A DNA stretch of 31,256 bases from an uncultured Clostridia bacterium (GTDB taxonomy: Bacteria > Bacillota > Clostridia > Christensenellales > Borkfalkiaceae): positions 1 to 31,256 of the forward strand of contig CAMAHZ010000001.1 of the NCBI GenBank assembly GCA_945834965.1, in the 5' to 3' direction. The notes beneath the pieces are model-generated. The model was not told where the DNA came from, searched no databases, and saw only the letters and a list, made by a program, of their open reading frames with translations. Made by a program: the position numbers and the translations under genes. Positions within the stretch are counted from its first letter, which is position 1, and the number at the start of each line of letters is the position of its first letter. Shown one piece after another: positions 1 to 9,900 of the stretch.

Positions 1-3000
1 ATATGGGCGGACGGCAGCACGAAAGAGAAGAGCTACAAGGTCACCATAAATCAGGCAACCCTAATGTGGAAGTATAAGGACAGAACGACGACCGTAGACG
101 TTGCGGACGCATACAAGGAAGTCAAGTATACCGAAAGCCGAACGAATTACATAAGTAAAGTCTACGCCGAATGCGGCAATCTTTCGTATAACAAGTCGGG
201 CGACAGCTCTACTAAAGGCGTAACGATAATTAAAAACGGCGAAACGACGATAAAGAAAAACGTTATAGACTCCGGCACTTATACCTTTACGGTAGCGGAA
301 GAAGATATACCAAACTACAAAAACCCGACTTTTACTTTTAAAATTCTGCCTATGGAAATAGATATAGGCAAATCGGTAAATCTGAACTGGACGATTGACG
401 GTGCGGTCAACGAAAGTCTGGCAAACGGCGATATCTATTGCTATACGTATAACCGAAGGGGCAGCAATAAGGTTGAAAGCGCTTATACGACGCTAAAGCT
501 AAGCAAAGCCCCGTTCAACAACTGGGAAAACTGGGCGGAAAGCGAGAACGACAAGGCGTATTTAATTGAAGGTATAGCAGCTTATAAGGAAGATAAGACG
601 ACAAAAATTAAGCTCTATCGAGACAGCGGCTCTTTGCAATTGTACAACGCCGTATACAGTGGCGACTTCTCTGCTACTGAATCGGGAAAGTACGTTGCAA
701 AGGCAGTCATAACCCCCGTTGATAACTATGCGTTGACTTATACGCCGAGCGATAGTCCAAAAAATATGACGATTACGCCCCTTGAAGGCGGCGCGTATGA
801 AATAACCAAAACCTGGTACGTTGCGTATTTCGTCAACGAGTTCCTGTCTCAATCGAGTTTTGACGAGCAGGCAAAAACCGAATACACCTTCCCCCAGAAA
901 TGGACGTTCGGTTCGTTGACGGAAGAGATTACCGCCCCCTGCCTTGCGCACGGCGACGAAGTGAGAATGAGTCAGCTCGTGCCGGACTGCTACGCCAAGC
1001 TCGACAATAACAATTTCAACGGCTACGTGTTAGAGAACGTAACCGACCACGAAACCATACTTGAAATTATAGGGGCGGACGTCACCTACAGAGAAGGAAT
1101 GGAAGAGTGGGAAAGGGGTGAAAAGGATTTGGTTACCTTTTCAATAACGAGTTACGACGGCACTACCGTCTGCTTAGACGAGCCACGTTCAAAGCTTTCC
1201 TACTATGTAAACGGTTTTATGCCCGTGGGTAGATACACAATTACTTTTAAGGCGAAAAACGTAGGAATAAACGATAAACATCTCGACTGGTGGAACGGCA
1301 ACAAGGGCAGTAGCTGCGGTAACGAATACTTCGGTATAACTACTTCCTACGACTTTGAAGTCACGCCGCAAAAGCTAAATTATACAGACAATCTCAACTT
1401 CTATAACAAGGCGGACAAATCGCCTATCGCTATAAATTTAAACAATCTAACCAACAATCTCGACGCGTTTTTTGCGCTTGCGTACGACAGGATTGAGTAC
1501 GACGCAATCACTAAAGACGACGTCTTAAACAGCCAGACCTACTGGTCAACCGTTGTCGACGCCTTTTACGGCGACAAACTTGAACTTCGTTTTAAGCTAA
1601 AGGGCGGTGACGACGACGAATATTACTCAAAAGACAACGTAACCGTCTGGAACGACAAGATAAGTAAATACGCACCGGGAAGTTACTATCTGTACTATAC
1701 GGTCAACTTGCCGAACTACGTATCAGTTCCCAAAGAAACCGAATTAGAAAAATACTACTTCGAAGTAACGGTATATGAAGAAGTAGAGTTGCCGTATTTG
1801 CTATTAGATACTTTGCAATACACGGGTGAGCCCCGCACCGTACAGGTTGCGCAGATGGACCACCGCTATCAGGTTGCAGGCAATACCCGAGTGCCGATAG
1901 GCGAATACAAGGTAACGTTTACGTTAAGCAACCCCACGCTCAACCGCTGGAAGGGCGTTGAAGGCGCCGTCTACGAGCTGCCTTGGTCGATTGTCGACAA
2001 GCCCGTCAACGGCTGGGCGGAAGGCGGAGAATTGCACGTAGACGACTGGTTCTGGAACTCGTTCGACGGAGAAAATCACTTAATCACGGCAAAACCCGTC
2101 AGTGGCGAACCCGTATTCAGTATTTCAACGGATGAAGAAGGTAAAAACTTAATTGAAGGCTTACAGTCGTTTAAAACCGACAAGGCTGGGCATATACCGT
2201 ACGTTGAAGGCACTCGCCTTGCCGCCTTGACCGTAGGCGATTACTATTTGTGGGCGGAAATACCCGAGACGGATACTCACGCCCCGTTCATATCAACGGG
2301 CTATAAATTCAGCGTAAAATCGGCGGAAAACGGCTGGGTAAGTCAGCCTACGCTAAACAACTGGAAGTTGGGTGAAACGCCCGACCTGACCGCCGTAAAC
2401 GGTGCTTCGCCCATCTACGGTACGGCTGTGATTAAAATCGTGTCGGAATTTAATGAAGAGCAAATCTATTTTGACAGCGCAAGCGGTTTGAATAAAATTT
2501 CCGAAATGCCCGTAGGCAGGTATTACCTTGTGGCTACGGTCGAAGGCGACGCGGCTTGCTACGACGGAATAACGCAAAAGCAGTCGGTTTTGGTGCTTAG
2601 CGAAGCTTCGGACGAAACCTGGTTAATTCAGCCTGAAATAGCCAACTGGAAACACGGCGAAACGCCGTCGGTGCCGATTGCAATGTCTGTTGCGGCAGGC
2701 TCTACGGTGGAGTTTAGCTATTTAACCAAGAGCGGCAAACCGCTTGAAAGTCAGCCCACGGCAATAGGCGATTATATTCTCGTTGCGGTTGCGTACTCGC
2801 AGAGCGGCGAAGAGCTTGCACGCTCGCAATTCGCGTTTAAAATCACGGGTATAGACGGCGCGTTGATTGCGCTAATCGTCATAGTTGGCGCATTGCTGTT
2901 ACTTCTCGGCGGCGTAATTATCTTCATCGTGGTTAAAAATAAGCGCAATAAAGGCGGAAATAACGGCGGTGATAACGGCGGCGACGAGCCTAATGGCGGC

Positions 3001-3507
3001 GGTGAAAACGACAGTCCCGAAGACGGTGAAAATGCCGATACACCCCCGAATATGCCCGAACTAACGCAAAACTTACAACAGAATTCACTTGACCAAACTC
3101 AATTAAGTCAGGGCGTAATCACCCCCAAACCCACGGCAAAAAAGGTGCGTTCTGCGGTGCAAAAGGTAAGGTCGCAAAATACTAAAATAAGGTCGGCGAA
3201 CGCCAAGGTAAGGGCTAAAAAGCCCGACGGCGTTCAGCCTGTAGAAGATAGCGGTCAAATTTTAGAAAACGAAATTATGGACGAAATTCAGCCCGTAGTG
3301 GAAGAAGTTCAAACGCCCGTTGACGATAACCAAACGCCCGTAGTGGAAGAAATTCAACCTGTTGAAGAAATTCAATCTGCTGAAACGGAAATTGAAACGC
3401 CTGTTGAAGAAGTTCAGCCTGTGGAAGAAATTCAGCCCGTTGACAATAACCAAACGCCCGTAGACGACGATTTGGCTACGGACGAAAAGCAGCCGCCAAA
3501 GGAATAA
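1..3507 (+). CDS. Membrane-anchored surface protein with Ig-like repeats (5' end outside window)
   Basis: The reading frame is open from base 1 with no stop, and the first ATG (64) has no ribosome site, so the gene starts upstream; 1,168 codons are visible. The product looks like an extracellular stalk made of beta-sandwich (MBG/Ig-like) units, with recurring patterns such as SGTYTFTV..NY and YTGEPRTVQV. Three tryptophan-rich tandem repeats (from about 2005, 2335 and 2620) follow. A single hydrophobic helix (2860-2935) ends in the positive-inside sequence KNKRNK, placing the N-terminal part outside and the last ~189 residues in the cytoplasm. That tail has a Gly/Asn linker, four basic KVRS-type heptads and an acidic Val-Glu-Glu region. 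No LPXTG motif, catalytic motif or dockerin is seen. A terminator follows the stop, so it is transcribed separately from the giant gene downstream. The function is not known; adhesion or structure is inferred from architecture only. Confidence 0.85.
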   Translation: MWADGSTKEKSYKVTINQATLMWKYKDRTTTVDVADAYKEVKYTESRTNYISKVYAECGNLSYNKSGDSSTKGVTIIKNGETTIKKNVIDSGTYTFTVAEEDIPNYKNPTFTFKILPMEIDIGKSVNLNWTIDGAVNESLANGDIYCYTYNRRGSNKVESAYTTLKLSKAPFNNWENWAESENDKAYLIEGIAAYKEDKTTKIKLYRDSGSLQLYNAVYSGDFSATESGKYVAKAVITPVDNYALTYTPSDSPKNMTITPLEGGAYEITKTWYVAYFVNEFLSQSSFDEQAKTEYTFPQKWTFGSLTEEITAPCLAHGDEVRMSQLVPDCYAKLDNNNFNGYVLENVTDHETILEIIGADVTYREGMEEWERGEKDLVTFSITSYDGTTVCLDEPRSKLSYYVNGFMPVGRYTITFKAKNVGINDKHLDWWNGNKGSSCGNEYFGITTSYDFEVTPQKLNYTDNLNFYNKADKSPIAINLNNLTNNLDAFFALAYDRIEYDAITKDDVLNSQTYWSTVVDAFYGDKLELRFKLKGGDDDEYYSKDNVTVWNDKISKYAPGSYYLYYTVNLPNYVSVPKETELEKYYFEVTVYEEVELPYLLLDTLQYTGEPRTVQVAQMDHRYQVAGNTRVPIGEYKVTFTLSNPTLNRWKGVEGAVYELPWSIVDKPVNGWAEGGELHVDDWFWNSFDGENHLITAKPVSGEPVFSISTDEEGKNLIEGLQSFKTDKAGHIPYVEGTRLAALTVGDYYLWAEIPETDTHAPFISTGYKFSVKSAENGWVSQPTLNNWKLGETPDLTAVNGASPIYGTAVIKIVSEFNEEQIYFDSASGLNKISEMPVGRYYLVATVEGDAACYDGITQKQSVLVLSEASDETWLIQPEIANWKHGETPSVPIAMSVAAGSTVEFSYLTKSGKPLESQPTAIGDYILVAVAYSQSGEELARSQFAFKITGIDGALIALIVIVGALLLLLGGVIIFIVVKNKRNKGGNNGGDNGGDEPNGGGENDSPEDGENADTPPNMPELTQNLQQNSLDQTQLSQGVITPKPTAKKVRSAVQKVRSQNTKIRSANAKVRAKKPDGVQPVEDSGQILENEIMDEIQPVVEEVQTPVDDNQTPVVEEIQPVEEIQSAETEIETPVEEVQPVEEIQPVDNNQTPVDDDLATDEKQPPKE
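2005..2850 (+). repeat. Three tandem Trp-rich extracellular repeats in gene 1
   Basis: These protein-level repeats start near tryptophan codons at 2014, 2335 and 2620. They share the pattern (G/T)W..(Q)P....W..GE.P, followed by a strand and then a (V/I)G.Y.L.A closing strand, as in PVGRYYLVATVEGD and TAIGDYILVAVAYS. They lie directly before the membrane helix. The first copy is the most divergent. I do not recognise a named family; they look like small beta-sandwich domains. Confidence 0.6.
2860..2935 (+). other. C-terminal transmembrane helix of gene 1
   Basis: About 25 consecutive hydrophobic residues (LIALIVIVGALLLLLGGVII and on) are followed immediately by KNKRNK. The positive-inside rule gives an extracellular N-terminal part and a cytoplasmic C-terminal tail. 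Confidence 0.85.
3142..3225 (+). repeat. Basic 7-residue tandem repeat (KVRS heptads) in gene 1 tail
   Basis: Four consecutive 21-base units encode KVRSAVQ, KVRSQNT, KIRSANA and KVRAKKP. The unit is conserved at the K-(V/I)-R-(S/A) positions, while codons vary (aaggtgcgt, aaggtaagg, aaaataagg, aaggtaagg). The segment is strongly basic and lies on the predicted cytoplasmic side. Confidence 0.8.
3262..3504 (+). repeat. Acidic Pro-Val-Glu-Glu repeats at gene 1 C-terminus
   Basis: Imperfect repeats of (T)PVEE(I/V)Q and PVD(D/N)NQTP fill the last ~80 residues. Similar nucleotide blocks recur, for example the segment around 3310-3360 and that around 3410-3465. The stretch is highly acidic, in contrast to the adjacent basic heptads. 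Confidence 0.8.
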
Positions 3508-3544
3508 TTCGCACCCCATATTTTAGGCTTTAAATAGATATTTT

Positions 3545-3582
3545 AACCGAGCTTGTAAGTCAATTTGCAGGCTCGGTTTTTT
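3545..3582 (+). terminator. Rho-independent terminator after gene 1
   Basis: An 11-bp stem (3545-3555 with 3568-3578, AACCGAGC pairing GCTCGGTT, one G-U pair) encloses a 12-nt loop. The 3' arm runs into a T tract (3577-3582). It lies 37 bases after the stop codon at 3505-3507. Confidence 0.88.
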
Positions 3583-3728
3583 CGTGTGGGTAAGCCCTGT
3601 CCGCCAGTCTTCTCAGCCGCCCTATCGCCGATAGGTAAAATAAAATTTGCTTATACCAGCTATAAAAAAATATTATGGCAAATTTTTTAGTTAAAATTTA
3701 CAATGTTGCAAGTTAAAAATAACAATAA

Positions 3729-3763
3729 TGAAAAAATTTGTCAAAATTATAAAATTTTTTTCA
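3729..3763. repeat. AT-rich inverted repeat upstream of giant-gene promoter
   Basis: TGAAAAAATTT (3729-3739) is the inverse of AAATTTTTTTCA (3752-3763) apart from one extra base. The repeat ends nine bases upstream of the -35 box. It could be an operator, an UP-like A/T element, or simply AT-rich sequence. The rest of the 3583-3770 spacer holds no gene that I can support. Confidence 0.35.
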
Positions 3764-3771
3764 CAAAGGGC

Positions 3772-3800
3772 TTGAAATATTGACAACGACACTATATAAT
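3772..3800 (+). promoter_or_regulatory. Sigma-A-type promoter of the giant gene
   Basis: TTGAAA (3772-3777) is separated by exactly 17 bases from TATAAT (3795-3800). Transcription would start near 3807, giving a leader of about 165 nt before the ATG at 3974. The A/T-rich sequence just upstream is consistent with an active promoter. A TTGACA at 3780-3785 overlaps it but has no well-placed -10 partner. Confidence 0.75.
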
Positions 3801-3847
3801 AAGGTTGTATAGGTGTACAGGTGTGCTCGTATACACTTTTTGCTATG

Positions 3848-3909
3848 CCGTCCGGACGGACGGTTTAGGCATACGCGCGCACACCCGTAAGCGTGCTATG
3901 CGTGTATGC
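3848..3909 (+). promoter_or_regulatory. Structured 5' leader of the giant gene
   Basis: CCGTCC (3848-3853) pairs with GGACGG (3858-3863) around a GGAC loop; the first 12 bases are also a perfect palindrome. Next, GCATACGCGC (3869-3878) pairs with GCGTGTATGC (3900-3909) with one G-U pair, and it encloses an inner GCAC/GTGC stem. No T tract follows, so these are leader structures rather than a simple terminator. No known riboswitch class was recognised. Confidence 0.55.
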
Positions 3910-3963
3910 GCAAGGCGCGTTCAAAAGGCAAAAATTTTCGGAATACAGAGTTTGTTTTAAAGT

Positions 3964-3969
3964 AGGTGA
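3964..3969 (+). promoter_or_regulatory. Ribosome binding site deciding the giant-gene start
   Basis: AGGTGA lies 4 bases before the ATG at 3974. The earlier in-frame GTG (3893) lies inside a leader hairpin and has no such site, so 3974 is the start. Confidence 0.8.
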
Positions 3970-3973
3970 AACT

Positions 3974-6900
3974 ATGAAGAACAAAAAACTACATAAAGTC
4001 AATCAAAGCAATCAAGTAGATGCAGGGTTCACGCACGGTGAAACTATCCGTGCAGATATACGCCGCAAAAAGCTGTGGCGCATAGCTTTGTCCTGCGTTT
4101 TGTTTATAATCTTGGCGGCGTCGACCGTCTTAGGATTTGTCGGTTTAGGCGGCAAGTCCCCTTTAAACGATAGCTCAATCGACCAGTCGAACGACGTTGC
4201 ATACGCCGCCGACGAGATTTATTACAATACTACCTTAAACAGCAGTTATCCTGCAAGGACGGCGCAATATAGCGATTCTTATTATGCCAGCAAATGGAGA
4301 ACTGCCGTAAACAATAGCGGTACGTTCACGCTTGATAATGGCGACTGGGTTGCAACGCCTAAAGCAGGTGAAGAACACCCGATTATTTCCCACTACTACT
4401 ATAACAGTTCTAATTACACTTACGCTTCACGTTATTTTGATGGTATTTTCAGAACTGAATTCGGTAGGGATTGGACTGAAGTTGATATTGATAGTAACGG
4501 TACTATTGAAAAACAGTTTGTAAACACGAGAAATTCTAATCAAGCAAATTCATATAATGCGGCGTTTTACAATGACTTTGATATTGCGTCGAGCGGTGAT
4601 TACTTTGGCTTGTCTAAAAACTACTCTGGTGCGCTCTTCGTGCCTAAAGGCAAAAAAGTCACGATTAATTTAAACGGGCGTAAAATAGACCGTAACCTTG
4701 TTACCGCCCCCACGGGTTTTGACGATAACGGCAAAATTACCGGCGGTGGTCTCGGAAGGAGTATGTATAACGGCTACGTTATAAGGGTAGAAGGCGAGCT
4801 CGTAATTACGGGTACGGGTGCTATCACGGGCGGTTGGAGTGAAAGTGCTGCTTCTGGAATATACGTCACGAACGGTGGTAAGCTTACTATAACCGGCGAC
4901 GTGGATTTGTCAGGCAACTACGGCGGTTCGCCTATTTATGCGGACGGCACAGCAAGTGAATATTCGACCGTTACCATAGATGGTTCTGCTATTACCGACG
5001 GATTTGATTTTACGGGCATTTGTGCGTATGAAAAGCAAGAAAACGGTACGTATACAGGTAAGCCGTCCGTGACGACGACGTATAATTACAAAACTAGAGT
5101 CAATAATCAGTATACTTGGGCTGATACAAGCAACTACTCTGTTTCGTCCTGTGCCGTGCAGGTGTCGAGCTATGTAAAGCTCAATATGACAAAATGTAAT
5201 ATTACGAACAACTCGGGTGCTTACGGTGCCATATACGCAACTTCGTATTGCGATGTGGTGCTTAATGACGTAAATATAACGGACAACTATGGCAGTAGTT
5301 GCGGTGGTATTTATATAAGCGACCATAGCACACTAACGCCGACAAACGTAAAAATTAATAATAATACAGCAGGTTCGTACGGCGCGTTATATATTAGCGG
5401 CGGCTCGGGTTACGATACGATAGTTGACTTTGGCGCAGGGTGCGAAATTAAAAATAACACGGCGACAAGCGGTACCGGCGGCGGTTACGCCACCAGTTAC
5501 GTAACGTTAAGTTTTACGGGTTGCACTATTTCCGATAACACCGGTTACACGGTCGGCGGTATTTGCGTAGGTTCATACAGTACGCTGAATATGACCGACG
5601 CAAGCTTAACTAACTGTAAATCAACGTATCCGAGAGATTACGGTTACGTTGGCGGCGTCAACGTAAACACCAACTCGACTTTCAATTTCACAAACAGTAC
5701 TATAAGTGATTGCAGCGGCTTGGTCGGCGGCGTAACTGTTTATAACAGCAGTAGGTTCAATTTTATATCCGGTACTATCACGAAAAATAAGAGCGTAGGA
5801 ACCGGGGCGTCAGGAAGCGCCGTTGGCGGCGTATACGTGGGAAGCAGTTATTGCGTGATGACTATGGGTACGAACGATACCGATAGCTCGGACGACGACG
5901 ACTGTATCATAAGCTATAACGAAGGTCCCGTCGGCGGCGTAAGTATAACTTCTTACAGTACGTTCAATTTCGAAGGCGGACAGGTCGTAGGAAATAAGAA
6001 TACGGTAATTAGCAGTTCTTACGTAAACGTAGGCGGCATTTACTGCGAAACCAGTAACATGAATATGTCGGGCAACGCCTTAGTTTCGCTCAATAAGGGT
6101 ATTGTCGGCGGTATTTCGTTCTACGGTGTTTCTAGTAACGATTGGGGTTTCCTTAAAATTGACGGCGGCAGAATAACCCAAAATACTTCGCTTGCCAACA
6201 GTACGAATAATATTCCCGATTACGCTGTCGGCGGCATTTATTTGCTCTATTACTCAAAGACGACCATGAACGGCGGCGAAATTACTAACAACGTCGGCAG
6301 GTTGGCGGGTGTCTGCAACGTGAATTCCAGTTCGTTTACTATGAACGGCGGTAAAATTTCACGCAACCGTTGTAACTATTCGTACGACCTAAACAGTGTA
6401 GCCGGCGTTTATAACGACTCTACGTTTATAATGAACGGCGGCGAAATCAGCCATAACTACGCCCAGAACGATGATAAGTCGGAAATGCAATACGGCAGCG
6501 GCGGTATGGTGAACCGTGGTACTTTCACCATGAACGGCGGTACGATATCCAACAACGTCGGCTTAGGTAAGGTGCGCGGTGCAGGCGGTATCGGCTCTTC
6601 CGACGGTTCGGGCAACATCTATCTTCGCGGCGGCAAAATAGTAAACAATATCGGCTATATCTCGGGCGGTATATTTAAGTGCTATAATTCAGGCTTATAC
6701 GTTCAGGGTAATCCCGTAGTTAAGAATAACTACTACGTAGAAGAAACTTCTTACGATAACTATAGCACCGCAACTAAATATCCCAACGATATAGACTTAC
6801 ACTGCGGAAGAATTTTCCCCCAGTACGAAAATAGTCCTACGTTTAACTATAGGAATAATCTTATAGCGGTAGACGGTATGCTTAACAGCGGCGCAGAGTT

Positions 6901-9900
6901 GTACGTCGTAAAGTATCCCGATAACTACAGGACTGACGCACAAGGCTGTATAACGAGCGGTTACGGCACGTACAATTCACTATATCATCCTAACACGTTC
7001 TTCCATCCTTCGCAGTCCGATTTGTTCACGACTGATAAAAGGACAAACTCAAGCGGTGGAATAGAAGCGTCGCTGTATAGCTATGTCGACGCGCAAAACT
7101 GGTCGGACGCGGTAAGAAACAGCTCTACGGCAAATCCCTTGACGGTTACGCTTTACCACGACTGGACTGCAACCGACTGTACGTACGTTGCTTACAATAG
7201 TTATAATAAACGCCGTTTCAGGGCAATGTTCAACTATGAAACGGAGAGTAGCAACAATGGCTTCCATAACGGCGCGTTGCACGTTCCTGCAGGTTATTCC
7301 GTAATTTTAGACTTGAACGGGCATACCATAGACCGCGATTTAAGCGAGACCTTAAATAATAACATCGGCTACGTTATATATAATTTAGGTACGTTAGAAG
7401 TAACCGATTCAAGCTCCGGCGGCAACGGTAAGATTACCGGCGGTTACAATACTTATACAGGTCCCAGCGAATATAATGCATACGGCACCGGCGGCGGCGT
7501 ACTAACCGGCGGTAACGCAACGTTTACGCTTTCAGGCGGTAATATTACGGGCAACGTTGCAAACTACGGCGGCGGTATCTTTAACCATTACGGTACCGTT
7601 AATATCTTCGGCGGTAAGATATCCGATAACCGAGCAGTAGGGCTTACGGAAAACGCTTCCGACTTATCCGGTAGCGGCGGCGGTATATTCCATTATAATT
7701 ATAGGAATAGCGCAGCTACGCTCAATTTAATGGGCGGCGTAATTTCGGGCAACTCTGCAAAGCGTGGCGGCGGTGTAGAGCATTTCTCGTACGACGAAGG
7801 TAGCGGTCAAACCCTTAAGACCTATTTAACGGGTGACGCGTCAATCGTCAATAATACGGCGACAATCTCCGGCGGCGGTATCGACGTTTACAGACTTAAT
7901 ACCTACTTTGCTATGGGCGAACACCCCATAGTGGAAAGCAACACTTTAAACGGTAACCCCGACGATATTCACCTGCCTTCTACGTCTATTGCAGGCACGC
8001 CGAACGTAGACAACGGCTTAATTACAATCGTATCTACGTTAGACGGCAGTAAGTCCAAAAAGTACGGCATATATAGGGATATAGGCTATACTTTCACCGT
8101 CGATTTCAAGGTGAACAACCCTTCCGATTCCCCTGCGGATTACTTCGAAGCGCAGAAGGACGGCTACTACGTTTCCACCGACAGCGACGGCAATGGTCAG
8201 CTTATCTCTAACCACGGTAACGACAACTGGTTCAGCGCCGTTACTATGTCCAAAATTTTTGCCGCAAAGAAGTACACGGTCAAGCTTACCGAAAACTGGG
8301 AAGCGGTAGATAACGCTACCACCGACTTTGCAACTTCGCTCCACGGCAACGAGACTGTGGATAAGAGTACGTCAACGGCTAATCCTTATTGTTACGGTGC
8401 AATGAATGTTCCTACAGGGACGAGCATAATTCTCGACCTGAATGGTTACACCATCGACAGAATTTTAGCAAGGGGCGTAGGCGGCACTAAGTACGGCTAC
8501 GTAATTTCAATGCACGGCGGCACTCTGTCCATAAGGGATACGTCTGAAGATGGCAACGGTAAAATCACCGGCGGCTGGGTTGATAACGCTTTCAATACCT
8601 ACTACGGCGGCGGTATTTCGATGTTCAACGATGCCGACCGTTTGGATATCAGGGGCGGCTCGATAACGGGCAACAAATCTACGGGCGTATATAACAATAC
8701 TTCGCCTGTCGGCGTCGGCGGCGTTGCAGTTTGGGCGACCAAAGCACAGCTTACGATGGTAGGCGGCTCGATAAACGGCAATCTTGGCTCGTTTGCAGGC
8801 GGTATCGGCTTCAATGTGTTAACTGCAAACACCTTCAACCTTGGCGGCAGTGCAAAGGTTTACGACAACTTTAAGGGCGACAGAGAGACCGATTTCGGCG
8901 GCGGCGAACCTAACGACGTATACAATCCCGCGGCAACTTCGGGTACTACCGTTGCTCAAATGCAGGATACCAAAAACTTTAAGATAACTATAGTCAGCAA
9001 GTTCAACGACGACGCTCATATAGGTATTTGCCGTCCCGACGTAAACAACAGCCTTCTGGCAGAAACGAACGGTAACGTATTTACTACCAGCTATGCGCAG
9101 TACAACGTGGACGCAAGCGGCAACGTAATCGACCCTACCAAGTACTTCTTCCCGTCCGATTCTAACAGGTCGCACATTAAGACGTACGCTCCCCAGACGG
9201 GTGCCAACAAAGGTGCGGTAGAAGTTACTATCTGGAACGTCGACTTAGAGATGAACTGGTCAAACGCAATTGCTGCGAACGTAAATGCGCTTACAGGCTC
9301 TCCTATAACCGTAAAACTTGAGCACGACTGGATTGCAGACGATAACGGCTCGCTCGGTAAGGGTACCGGTTTCTCTACAAACGGCGCGCTTGAAATGGGG
9401 CAGAGTAATATAATACTCGACTTGAACGGCTACACCATAGACAGGCGTTTGTATAGTCTGGGCAAGAAACTTGCAAACGGCTACGTAATACAGATGTCCG
9501 GCACTTGCCGCCTTGAAATTATAGACAGTTCTGCGGCAAAAACCGGTAAAATTATGGGCGGTTATACCACGACCACCGGTCAGGCAGGCGGCATTAACAT
9601 CATTTCGGCAAACGCGTACCTTACCATAAACGGCGGTACTATAACCGAAAACAAGGGTTATGACGGCGGCGTTGCAACCTACGTTGAAAGCTCGTATAAG
9701 ACGACGAACTACTTTGCAATGGGCGGTTCTGCGCTCGTAGTCGGCAATAAGGACTTCTACGGCAAGACTAAGAATATCAATCTTCGTGCAAAGTATAATC
9801 AGTATATTACGTTGCTCTCAGCGCTCACTAAGGGCGGTATGGACGGCGAACAGAGCGGTGTCTATAAGGAAAGCTCTTCCGACTTTACTAAAAACTTCGG

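Noticed and set aside
2936..3504. Sortase (LPXTG-type) anchoring of gene 1.
   Set aside because: No LPXTG-like motif precedes the helix, and ~189 residues follow it, which is incompatible with a sortase signal.
3647..3676. A second upstream promoter (TTGCTT ... TATTAT).
   Set aside because: The hexamers are weak with an 18-base spacer in very AT-rich DNA; likely chance.
3780..3810. TTGACA at 3780 as the -35 box of the giant gene.
   Set aside because: The TATAAT is only 9 bases away, and the next candidate -10 (TTGTAT) is weak with a 19-base spacer. TTGAAA at 3772 gives the ideal 17.
3893..3973. An in-frame GTG at 3893 would extend the giant protein by 27 residues.
   Set aside because: It lies inside the leader hairpin 3869-3909 and has no ribosome site, and its predicted N-terminus is not signal-like. 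The ATG at 3974 has AGGTGA at good spacing.
3807..3973. Possible cyclic-di-GMP riboswitch, common before clostridial surface proteins.
   Set aside because: The conserved GEMM core and tetraloop-receptor features are not present in this leader or in that of gene 3.
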